Of a stretch of 64,000 bases of DNA, positions 43,874 through 55,324 are shown in pieces. This DNA comes from Ficedula albicollis (taxonomy: Eukaryota; Chordata; Aves; Passeriformes; Muscicapidae): assembly GCF_000247815.1 (NCBI RefSeq), contig NC_021675.1, forward strand, positions 67,484,193-67,548,192. Reading direction: 5' to 3'. Both the position numbers and the translations under genes were made by a program. Every line of letters starts with the position of its first letter. Position 1 is the first letter of the stretch. Under the pieces are notes generated by a model. The model saw only the letters and a list, made by a program, of their open reading frames with translations, had not been told where the DNA came from and made no database searches.

Positions 43874-46800
43874 CCCTCCCCATCCAGCTTACTACCACTT
43901 CTCCTCCACCCCCTAATATCTTCCATCACTTGAATTTTCAAATTGAAAACTGGCATGACTAACTGTTCAGGCATTTTCTCAAAATTGTCTTTCTGCCCAT
44001 ACGAAAAGCTGTCTCCACTGATCATATAATTAATTTATGATTATCACTTTTATGATTGAGATCTCTCATAATTATTCTTTCTTAGGTTAGGTTTATTTCA
44101 CAGCCTGATGTCCTTCTGACACTAATTTTTGTAGATTGATAATAACTGAAAGATGAATCACTATTTTCAGTCGATTTGACCCCTTTTTAAGAGTTGTCTG
44201 TCCTGGCTCCCTGTCTGAGGAACTGATACAAAGAAAGGATTCCCTTCTTGGTTATTTTTCCTCTTCTGCATTTGAAACACCTTTGTTTCAGATGCAGATT
44301 CCTGGATGATGATAGTTCAAATACATGTCTTTATTTTTTTCACCAGGTTTTACTGTCTTTACTCATATCAGTATCTTGCAAAATATTTTTTTCAAAAAGT
44401 AAACTTTCTAAAATGATTTATCACAGAAAGTGGGTCAAGATGGAATTCCAAGAGGCCTTTTGTGCTGACTGCACACAGGCACAGAGATAGGATTAATTAA
44501 TCATAAAGTTCATGGTGAGCATTTGTCTAAGTTGTTCTTAGAAACACGGAGTAACAGGCTGCAGAAAGTTCCATAATGTTCTAATCCACGGTTTTTCTGC
44601 AGAGGAAAAGCTCTTCCTGCTGTGTAACCCAGACTGCTTCTGGTGCTGCTTAAACTCCTCTTTCTCTTCCTTTACACAGAAGAATAAGTTCACTGCCACA
44701 CCACAAATGTAGAGGTTTGTTATCACTCACCTAAATTGCAATGTTATAATCTGGGAGTTGAATCCTACTGCTTTTCTCTTGTTTTGCTAGCTGAGTCATG
44801 ATTTGCATCCCAGTGAGAGAAAAATTATACAAATTACATAACCAGCAAGAAATCAAAAGGGGAAAAAGATGGATGAAAGAAGAATCAAATCTACAGATTT
44901 ATGAACTTAACATTGCAATTTACATAATGTCCTTACCTCTGTGTTTTATTATTGCTTTATTTATCTTTTTGTTCTCTGGTTAATCTCATATTCATTTGTC
45001 CCATAGATGAATTCTAAATCATTAAAATATGAATTGGATGAGAGGACATGCCGTCTGATTAAAATAATATCCTGTTGCTACATGCTGATGTACACCGAGG
45101 CTAAAATCCAAATATTCAAGCATTATCAATCTACAGCATGTTTTAACAGCATAGCCTAAAACTACTAATTGTCTTACAGGAATTAAGGGTGGGTTTTTTC
45201 TCACTAAATCAGAACAGCAAATAATGAAGTAAATAATTTAGCGAGCAGAGGTTCTCCCAGGTTGTATCTTACTGTATCACTTGTGAACTTCTGTTGAGAA
45301 AGACAGCCTATTAAAAACAGCATATACAGGAAAAGAGAAATTTTGAGACAGAGTTGAGGCTCATTAATGTCCAAAATATTTTACAAGTTGCCTAAAGAAC
45401 GTATAAGAGAGATAACTGCTATTGCTACTGCAGCAAAATTTGTGTAGGATTGTGATTTGAATGTAATGCACTATTTTTTTATTAACATGTTAAAATTAGT
45501 GCATCATTCACTTGCTCAATGCAATAAATAAAAATGATTCAATAGTGATATGACGAAAACATTTTATTCCTCTCCCAGCACCATAACAAGAAGGGTGGGA
45601 TAACTCCATGATGCCTCAAGTTCATCAACACTGTCTTCCAAAGATCTTATTCGGGCCATGAGCAGGAGGATCTCCTACCTTTACCTCCCTGCACACAGAA
45701 ACCTTAAATCAGGATTTGCATACCCAGGCAATTTTGATCTATGTTAATGTTCTGTGTTCCTTAACTTAGGAAATCTTGGGGCCAGGAAAATGGTGCACTG
45801 AATGCTTGTTTAGTAAACAGAGACAGTATAGATATGGCCTGATCCTTCTTTAATTTAATTCAATGTAGAGAGTCACATTAATTGCAAATAATATGTATTT
45901 AGAATTTAATGAATAATAGAATATTATTTCTGTTTTGAAGGGAACATAGGGAATCACAAATAATAAAATAAATTCACTATTCAACAACCTTTTATTGTTA
46001 TGACTTCCTGACTCAATTAAGATTTTAATTATAGACTTAATATTGCAAATTTTCGTTTTTAATGTAATTAAAAACTAGATTGCTTCTGTTGAAGAAAGCT
46101 TAGATATAATGCCATTAATTCAAAATTGTACATTGGAAAGCAATCTGTTACCATTTTATTAACCTATCAGGCATCTAGATGTGTTAAAGTGTTTTGCTGG
46201 CATTTCAAACACCATTTGAATATCAGTAAGAAAGTAGCTAAACTGTGCTAATTGACACTTTGGAATTGGGTTGGTTAGTAACTTGTAGCTGCTTTGAAAA
46301 ATCTCAGTTAAAGCCTAATGATCTTATTTGAGTAGATTACACTTAAAATATTTTAATGGACATAATTAAAACTTAATTGTTTATGCTATTTTGTCATCAT
46401 AATTGCCAGATTAATTAGATATGGATCTTCATATTACTGTTTAATAGGTGTTCTTGTTTTGGGCTGACATTTAAGAATGTGGCAGTCCCTGTTCTTTCAT
46501 GTTTTAGTATCTCAGTTGAGAAACAGTGATTTGGAAAAGAAGGAATGAATACAATTGTCCCGATTTTGTGGAGCAGTGGAATTTCTATAATGGATCAGAC
46601 TCATGAACTTTCATCTTCCCTGATGTGTGCAAGAACCAGATGCTGCAGAAGAATGAATAAATCTTCCTATCCCCATCAGCAGATGTGCAATATCTCCCCA
46701 TGGAGGTCTCATCGTAATCCCAAAGGATTTGGATTAAAACATTAAGTACAAGGTTCTTTTTATTTTCTTTTATAAATCTCTGGTAGTTTTAACCAGGATC

Positions 46801-47907
46801 TGTTTGAATATTTCTTCTCCATACAAATCCACATTTTCCATCAGAACTTCTGTAATTCTGACTATTTCTTTAGTTAAGACCAGGAATTGATGACAGAGTG
46901 CATTATAAAATGGGAAAAAACAGGTATTTGCAAAAAGTCCAACAAAAATCATCCCTGAAATTGCAAACGCTGGTCTCAACTCCAGATTTCCTTGTATGAA
47001 GAAAAAGAACACTAGAGTGAAAGGAAGTAAATATTTTACAGAAGTTGTTCAGACTTGCAAATTTTTCTTGGAAGAAAATTACCATCCCTCAGTATTCCTG
47101 AAAAAAAAACACAAACAGACTGAAAAAAAATAAGAATCACATAATAAATATCAATCCTTTGTGCCAAAGAACTCACACCTGCTCCCTAGAAATCATCAGA
47201 AAATTATTAAAATTGGCATGATCTGTGACAGAATTCAATAAAAACATGGCAAGACCATCTCTTTGGGCAGCCCTGTCCCAGGGACAACACAGATTTCACC
47301 CTGTTGTTCTACCTGGCTGCCTGGCCAGCACAAATTCACTGGGGCTGGTTCCCAATCCTCATGGCAATGTGGGGACCCAGCTCACCTGTCTGACTGGGAG
47401 TCCTGACTAATTCCCATGTAAAAACTTCCTCAAATTTTCTTTCCAGAAGGTTGATTGAAAACTTTCTTGCTTCTCACCAGCAGTTCACCAAAACTCACAT
47501 CAATCTGGTCGTACTTTTATGAAATGCAAACAAGCTTTGACTGCAAATTCTCAACTAATTTTGTTCTCAGAAATTGTTAAATTCAATGTATAATTCCTGG
47601 GAAAGGGGCATAGCTACCTCAGGGTGCACTGAATAATCATACCTGAGTTTCCACTGAATTCCCAACTTTTATGTGCTTTCTCCTATTTTTCCAAGAAATT
47701 TCCCTGAAAAAATTGCTCACACTGTGGCATGAGGCTGTCTGCAATGTGGGCACTTGACAATGAAAGATAAATTAATATGCACTATCATTTTTACTATCTA
47801 TAGAATATGTACAACAGCAGAATAGAGTCAGACTCTCAGCCTTAAGCTGGAAGCCTCTGGCACAGGATCCAAAATGTAAAAGCCCAAGTGACCAATATAA
47901 GAAAGGA
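43874..47907. other. Unique non-coding sequence, about 4 kb
   Basis: AT-rich unique DNA. The part at 46060-46440 is rich in TAAT/ATTA words and nearly free of repeats and homopolymers, as conserved non-coding elements often are, but that is only a suspicion. No gene or mobile element is supported. Confidence 0.55.
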
Positions 47908-48070
47908 GAGAGCAATGTACCTCAACAGGAGAACAAAAAGAAAAAAAAAATCTGGGAAAAAACCCCCATGAAATGTCCAGAGGTTTGAAGAGAGCAATGT
48001 ACCTCAACAGGAGAACAAAAGGAAAAAAAAAATCTGGGAAAAAACCCCATGAAATGTCCAGAGGTTTGGA
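47908..48070. repeat. 82-bp tandem duplication
   Basis: Two copies containing 'agcaatgtacctcaacagg' (at 47911 and 47993) and ending with 'gaaatgtccagaggtttg'. Differences are an A/G change in the A-rich tract and the length of a C run (five against four). The period is about 82 bases. Confidence 0.92.
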
Positions 48071-48298
48071 AAATGTCTTGGATAGATCAAGTGAGAAACA
48101 CTAAATGTGGGTGTGAATATAAATTCATTCACTCTCTGCTTCCTTAGTCTGGATTCCATCCTCTGTTATGGATTTAAACATATATATTTTAAAAGAACTG
48201 AGAAGGGATTAAAGAGATTAAAGCTTCTATCTTTTCCATTCCAGGGAAAGTTCCTAATTTTTGCCCTTCTACTGGTAGTGGATAAAGGATACAGAAAA

Positions 48299-48390
48299 AT
48301 CTTAGCCTAATGGTTAGAGATCTGATCTAGGAAAAGGGATTTCATGTTTCATTTCCTGACCTCTTTGGAAACTTTATGCAGGACTAAAAA
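48299..48390 (+). mobile_element. tRNA-derived SINE relic
   Basis: The segment has a degenerate tRNA-like promoter. A box A-like 'taatggttagag' (48308-48319) is followed about 30 bases later by a box B-like 'gtttcatttcc' (48346-48356). The words between ('gatctgatctagg') also follow tRNA-derived vertebrate SINEs of MIR type. The match fades after 'tctttggaaacttt'. It is ancient and inactive. It is too degenerate to be a tRNA gene: no acceptor stem can be formed. Confidence 0.5.
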
Positions 48391-51300
48391 AAGAAATGGA
48401 CCTCTCAGGGCAGGCAACATCACATCCAGCTCTTGCCTAACCTTCCTGAGCACCTGGCTGTGGAGGAAGGTCCTGTAGGGGGAAATATCCTTTGTATTCC
48501 TGTGTCTTCTGAAGGGTTAGGAAAATATCACAAAAACCAGGAAAACACTGATGGGCAGAGGAGAAGAGAGGATTAATCCTCATGCTTTCCTTCTGCCCCA
48601 TGAGAACTTTCCTTCCTGTGCAGTGACCCAGGGCTCACAAAATGTACAGTTCTGGTGGAATAACCAAAGATTTTTTTTTTTTTTTTCAAACATGAATATT
48701 CATGCAATCATAGATATATAATCTTCAAATCCATCTTCAGTCTATCCATCCCAGTTCAAGGCATAGTGAATGCTATATTTAGTCTCCAGCTTCCCAGATA
48801 AAGAATTTAGAGCAGCAGCAAAGAGAGAGAAGAAAAATGGGCTGAACTGAAATTGTACAGGGACACATTACACAGTAATTCATGAACCTGCTGTAGCTAA
48901 TGCTGTTATCACAAATCTACTGCTATTTACCGTGCTAGGGTATGCAAAGAAATGTTCAGCTCAGTTTTACATATGTAAATTAAACACATAAAACTGCACA
49001 TCTTTCCTTATTAGGCTGTGAAATGTTATGACTCAAATGTGACAAATAAGTTTTCATAGGTAGCAGTGGCCATCCATTTTATATTATTCCCTGCAGACCA
49101 CAAATACCTTTATATCCTAATGAATTCCTAGACTCTGGCAGAATCAGCCAAATAGATTTTAAATATTTTAAAGCATTTCTGAATCAGATAGTAGATAGTC
49201 CACTCTAGATCCTATTATATTCCCCAGAAAATAAAATACTTTTCCTATTGTTTGTTTTTTGTTCTGTTTTTTGTTTTGTTTTTTTTTTCCCTCTGAATCC
49301 TGTTTGATTGATGTCTGGATACTTAAAGAAAAATTTGATTAATTTTAACAGAAAAAGAGTCATTTGAGTTAAAAGCCACTTTGGCACCTTCCACATTTCA
49401 TCTTCTCTTGCATTAACACAGAGCTGAGACTGCCAGCTGTAAGGAGGTTTTGGATTTTGCCAGTCAGTAACGTGGAATTTGAGAATTCAAAGCTGAATCC
49501 CCAGATGTCCCCTAATTTCTTTGTATCTCATATTAACCTCTGGGGAAAAAAAAACCTGTGTTCATCTCACAGTACATTTTGATGTCTAAAATATATTACA
49601 AATGAAAAAGCAAAAAGGGGTACTGACATGGAATCTCTGGAAATGTCCCAGGGACCTGGGTAAAAAAAAGTTCAGGGAAATGAAAGAATTGGGGAATGAT
49701 GTCACAAATCTGTTCCTCAATTCATGTTGCTCAGAAGGGTTGACAGAAGAGACACCATGATGACCCAAAGCTTTGTGAAAAATAAGGCTACGAACCAAGA
49801 GGAATGGTTGGGTCCATTCTTGTTTCCAAGCTAGACAAACAAGATGAAACACAAGTTATATCCAGTGTTTTTGCTTTTGTAAAATTTGAAGACCCTTTAG
49901 TTGATAGACCTTCACCAGCATTAGGAATGCACTCTCACTCTTCATTCTAATCATTGGTTCAATCTTGTTAGCAATATAATATGGTTCTAATTACCTTCAT
50001 TCAATAATGCAGAATATAAATAGGAATGGGAAAATGAGCAATCTTGTAATCAAAGACACAGAAACTTAATTTGGATGTATAAATATAAAATAATTAAAGA
50101 TTGAGATAGAATACTTTTTTTGTTAGTAAGTTTTGGGGAGAGGGGAACTTGTAGAGAACACAGAATGAGCTTGTGTAGTGTCTGTGAAGAGATTAAAATA
50201 GACATTAGGTGAGATCAGATGGGATCCCAAATACCCTTCAACCAGAGAAAAAAAAAAAACAGCAAACATCTAAAACTTCATAGTTTTAAGTCTGGGAATT
50301 GCTGTCATCTGTGTCAAGAAAAATCCTGAACCACCACTGATCCATTCTTCTGTATGCTTGTGGAAGGGTAAAATGTTTTGCAAGAAAATTCAAAAGCCTA
50401 TGTCCAGCAGAAGGAGGAAAACCTATTTAGACTGAGTTTTGTGCTGCATTATTCTTACTTGTAAAGGCAGAATCTGTGAATGGACTGATCACTAACCACA
50501 TGCCTAGGTGCACATGCAAGGCTTGTGATAGATGGGTAAATTGTATTTTTAACAACTGTTACTTCTGGAAAGGATATGGCTTGTGAAGAAAATAATCCTG
50601 CTAGAAAATCCAGTTTCACCTTTCAGAAATGCCAATGCAGTGGTGTGATGTGTCATTTGAAAGAGGACAATACACAGGCTGGGAATGAGGAATGAGAAAT
50701 GTTCCTGTTTATTCAGAAATGGTAGAAAAATAATAATAATTTGACCAGAAGACTTTTATGTGATCAGAACTCACAAAGGCAGCTGCACTATTTTCTGAAT
50801 GCACATTCCTCTGCAAGCCAATGTCAGGTACAAGGAACCACGGATGCTTAAACCTGCTCCTGGCTGAGATGTGCCTTGAGACACATCCTAATTAGAGCAA
50901 GGCTTGTTCACTGCCAGGGGTGTGACCTCTAGAGCATGCACTTTTACAGTGCTAAAAGTTTGTCAACCTAAAACTTAATGGATTCCTGGGTTTCCTCAGG
51001 CAGGTGATCAAGAATTTTTTCTTGACAAGAAGTTTTTAGGTAAGAAGTACATTCTAAAATGATGGAAAACTTTTGTCTGAGCTTTCATCTGTAATGTTTT
51101 TGCTTTGTAGGGAGCCAGCTGGGCATGTCATGAATGCAATGCTGTAGTTTTGATAGATTGGTATTTTCTTGTTTTATTGAAAGCTGAGAAATAGGCACTG
51201 TGACGTGCTTATGCCTTAGAAGTAGAGAATTTTGAATTTTGCTTAATTTTAGGGCTTTCCCACACCTATGACTGAGCCATTGGAAGAACAGACAGCCACA

Positions 51301-52059
51301 AAGTAACTATATTCCAACACCCACAAGTCTCCATTAAGCATTATCCATATCTACAGAGAACCAAAACAGGTTTTCTTTAAGGTAGGAAAAGCCCTTCTGA
51401 GTATAATTAACCTAATCAAATTGATTTTTTATCAATTTGCTTCCACAAGACCTGCCCTGTGTGTATTTACTGGCTTCTGTTCCTATATGCTACTTGTTTT
51501 GTTTTAAAGTAATATTGTTCACTTCAATTTTGTTACAAATTACAGCCCTTCAGGGGGATTAGTCAGGAGTCTTATGCAACAAATTTATAAAGAAATGGTG
51601 GGAATATCAGCCAGTGATTAATCACATATGGGTCTCAAAAAAGAGATTCCTTCCCCTTTTATCCAATCTCATGTGCAGTCTCCAGCCCCCTGAGACAGAG
51701 CTGAGTTTATCTGCAGACTGGCAATAACAGCATACACTGTGGAGGTGAAGAGGAGATAAGCCAAGGCTCTTTATGGAGCTGCTACTGGCAAAACAAATGC
51801 CCCAAAGGGCTGCAATTGGCAGTTTAAGCTGTTTTCTTCACAAGTACAAAAATGGCCTTTACATCTCCCACCAAAGCAAAACATTGAGCCTCTTCATTTA
51901 GAAGAGACAACATTCTTTCAAATTTGGCGAGGGAGAAAAAGTTTTGGTTGTGCTGTTCTTTCACACAGCTGTGAGGAGGTTTGTGCCCTCACTTTACTCA
52001 GCAAATTTCAGAGCACCTTCAAGGCTTGATTTGTGTTCCTCTAAGCCCTGGCCTTGAGA
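48391..52059. other. Unique non-coding sequence, about 3.7 kb
   Basis: Short T-run at 48671-48686 and a T/G-rich stretch at 49248-49290; otherwise AT-rich unique sequence. No gene or repeat is recognised. Open frames are under 90 codons and unremarkable. Confidence 0.55.
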
Positions 52060-52187
52060 TTCAGAACGGCCCAGTGTGTGTAGGGTTGGATGGAGCCCTG
52101 AGCAACTTGATCTGGTGGGTGGTGATGGAAACAGGTGATTCTTGAGGTCCCTTCCAGCCCAGACCACTCTGTGATTCCATGATGCAC
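52060..52187 (+). mobile_element. CR1 LINE fragment, 3' end, sense
   Basis: Landmarks are 'gggttggatggagccctg', 'agcaacttgatctggtgg', 'gaggtcccttccagccc', and the tail 'ccactctgtgattccatg'. The 3' end is at the high coordinate, near 52184. Only about 120 bp remain and the copy is rather diverged. Confidence 0.85.
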
Positions 52188-52430
52188 TTCCAGTTTAGCA
52201 CAGTCTCCTAAAACTAATTGGATAATTCTGTGTAATCCCAAATACTCCAAGTGATGCTCCAGGGAACCAAGTGACTTTTTTTAAAGTCTCAAAGGCTCAC
52301 ACTACACCCAGAGTTGACAGCATGCCATACCAGATCTGCCACTCACACGCTGAAGAATTCACCTGATGTCTTTTCAGGCAGTGCAGGTTCAGGGCTGAAG
52401 AATGTACAACCAATCCCACAAGTTAAAGAT

Positions 52431-52640
52431 CTAATCTAAATCTGCCTTCTTCCAGTTTAAAATGATTACACCTTGTCCCATCACTACATTTTCTAGTACA
52501 ATCCCTCTCCAGCTTTCATGTAGCCCCTTTAGGTACTGGAAAGTGTTAACACCTCCTTGGAGCCTCATTTTCTCAAGGTTTAACAACCCCAACTCTCTCA
52601 GCCTGTCTTCAAATATCCACACCCTGGACTGGTGTCTGTC
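52431..52640 (-). mobile_element. CR1 LINE fragment, internal 3' UTR part, antisense
   Basis: Reverse-orientation CR1 words appear in order: 'agatctaatctaaatctgcc', 'ccttgtcccatcactaca', 'ctctccagctttcatgtag', 'cccctttaggtactgg', 'caaccccaactctctcagcc' and 'tgtcttcaaatatccacacc'. Neither the 3' tail nor the coding region is present. It lies 240 bp from an opposite-strand CR1 piece, so two separate insertions or a rearranged one are possible. Confidence 0.88.
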
Positions 52641-53258
52641 CCTCTCCTTCCTTACTCAAGAACATGAGCCAATTCATACATTTAGCTCTGTTAATAAGGG
52701 CTGCATCCAGGGACATAGATGAAAGTTTGGAGGTCTAGAACATCAGGTTTACTCTGCTGAAGAATGTAGACAGTTTTTCTTTGGGGTTTAGGGTTTCATT
52801 TTAGTACAGGGTCTTGTTACCATGCCATCCTTGTCCTATTCTGGCTGCCTTGCAGTGGAACTGAACAAACTAATTAAAAAAATTTAGGATTCACTGTTAC
52901 TCATTTATAAATTGAGAATGTTCCATTCATTTCTTGCACAGGCATGTGCAGAGATTACTTGCTTGTTTTACAAGTGTTATGTAGCATACAATCCCTTTGT
53001 TCCAGGAGTTAAGACCTCAGCTGCAGACATTTTGCTTTGGATTAAAAATTGGCATGCACTGCTTCCTTCAGAAACATAATTCTTTTGGCAAATTGCCTTT
53101 TTATACTTCAACAAGTCTTTCTTCTTGAACATGGATTTTTACTCTCTGCTTTTTTCATGGTTAAAAAGCTCTTTTTCAAATTTAATACATTTGGACACAT
53201 ACTTTCTACTTCATAATAAGGCCTCTGTTTTATTCTTGCTTATGTATAGTCAAGGGAA
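52641..53258. other. Unique non-coding sequence
   Basis: AT-rich sequence without recognised features. Confidence 0.5.
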
Positions 53259-53350
53259 AATTATTCTCCTTCATTTTAGTCATTATCAAATTGTAAAATT
53301 TTTTTTTAATTATTTTCCTCAATTTTAGTCATTATTAAACTGTACAATAT
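53259..53350. repeat. About 49-bp diverged tandem duplication
   Basis: The segment AATTATTCTCCTTCATTTTA at about 53259 is repeated with changes at 53308 as AATTATTTTCCTCAATTTTA. Both are followed by GTCATTAT and an 'aaactgta' or 'aaattgta' variant. Several substitutions indicate an older duplication. Confidence 0.75.
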
Positions 53351-55216
53351 CTTTTTTCTTTTCATCTCCAAATATATGATTGACATGCATTTGGATAACA
53401 CCCCCAGCATTTAGAAAGTGCTCACTCATGCTTTAATCCCTCAGTGTATCTAAATAAAAACAAACTAAAAAAAGAAAAAAAAAAGAAACAATAATATTTA
53501 ATAACACACAAAATATGTATGTCATGGCTGGGCTGTATTAAAAAATCTCCAGAAACTGGGGAGCAGAAACACATTAAGAAAGCAAAAATAGCAAATAACA
53601 GTGGGGTTAGTGATGGCTTTTCTCTTTTCCTGTCAATAAACACCTTCCTGTTCAGAGTCCAAAGGCAACTATAAGCACTCTGAGTTACGCTAAACAGTTT
53701 GTAGAGGGTGAAGGGAGAAAGTAATCTAACCCAGATTTATCTAAAAGTTGGACGAGAACATCTGAGCTACTTAGCACATGTTCCCTTTATAACCATTTGA
53801 GAAAAAAAAAAAATAGAGAATCTTCAGAGCGAAATTCACCCAGTCTGAGTAAAAGATCCATGGCAGTGTGTGATGGGCCATTTACTGGGAAAACCAATTC
53901 CTAGCATGGACTCAGACATCTAACATTTAAACAACATAGAGATGTGTCCTATCCTGGATTAAAGCTTTTTATCAAGTTCCCTACAGGTTTTTTTTCCCCA
54001 TAATTCTGCTTCCCAAGTGTATTTACACAGCAGAATGGACAAATTGGCCTCTTAGCCTATGTATGCTGCTTGACTTGTCAAAAAATGCTGTTTTCATTTT
54101 ACACAAGGCTAGCTGATAAAATTTGACAATTTTGCATGGGGTGTGAAATTATTCATATAAATCTGGATTTTCCTGCTTTACAATGACATTTTTAATTGAA
54201 TCACCTCTACATATTTATTAGCTTACTCAGCTCTTTACAGGAATCAAAGAATAGCAATCATTGCAGAATGGGAGACTCATTTCACAAAACACTTAGGAGA
54301 AGTTCAGACCAATATAATTTCCTTAGTGTCCAAACATCAAATCACTGTTTAAAGCAAGGAAAAATGGAAAGGCAATCAGACCTAGGCCTTTACATGTGGA
54401 TGTGAAATTTGTGTGAATATTGAAAAATGCTTCTTTCAGTATGGAAATTACTCAGCCTTCATATGTCAGCCAGAAAAGTCATTCTTAAACTATTTATTTA
54501 ATTACCTGTTCCCATTTCTTTTACCTCTATTGCAGGCTGTAACTTCATCTGCTGTAGCTTTTGCATCACATATGTTTATTTTCATGTGTGCTGAGAAAAG
54601 ACCAGCCCAGTAAAGCATGGTGAGGGACACAAATATATGTCTGCATATATCATATATGCTCCTTCCCATCTGACAGCCTCTAACCAAATGAGACAGCTGA
54701 TATATCAGGCAGAAAAGCTAGGCTGGGATTTAAAGGCAAGAGGAGACTTAACACTAACATAATTATTTAAAAACAAACCCACAGTAGCTGTAATCACCAG
54801 CAAAACCTGAAGCTCAGTGTTATTTCACTGTGGCATCACACTCCAGTGCTAGACTCTTCATGTAATGAGAGAAATCAAACTACACTGAGCATAACTTAAT
54901 TATGGTTGCTGAAATTTGGTGTTACAAATGTCCAGAAGCTTTTGCTCATCGTGTGGAAAGTTAATGGCATGTAAACTGCTTTTTGTTCTTTGTATTTCAA
55001 AGCTATTGTCTGTCAGAATTCAGAGAGCTAATGGAAGAGGATTTAAGCAAATAGTGCAGTATGAGAAAATTTTATAAATGCATGAAACAGGCACAAGATG
55101 AGTTAAAGACATAGATTGTGCTTAAGGACATGAAGGACCAAAGACCATTGAAGTTACACCAGAAATTGAACTTGCCCAAACATCAGAGCTCTTTTCTCCT
55201 TTCTTCCTCTATGAGA
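53351..55216. other. Unique non-coding sequence
   Basis: AT-rich, including A-rich stretches at 53467-53487 and 53802-53813. No gene or mobile element is recognised. Confidence 0.55.
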
Positions 55217-55324
55217 ACAATAAGCAGAATACAAAACATCTGTACTCATAAATAAAATACCCATGTAAGGACAATAAGCAGAATACAAAACATCTGTACT
55301 CACAAATAAAATTCCCATGTAAGA
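55217..55324. repeat. 54-bp tandem duplication
   Basis: Two copies begin with ACAATAAGCAGAATACAAAA at 55217 and 55271 and end with 'cccatgtaag'. Two or three substitutions separate them (for example CATAAATAAAATAC against CACAAATAAAATTC). Confidence 0.9.
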
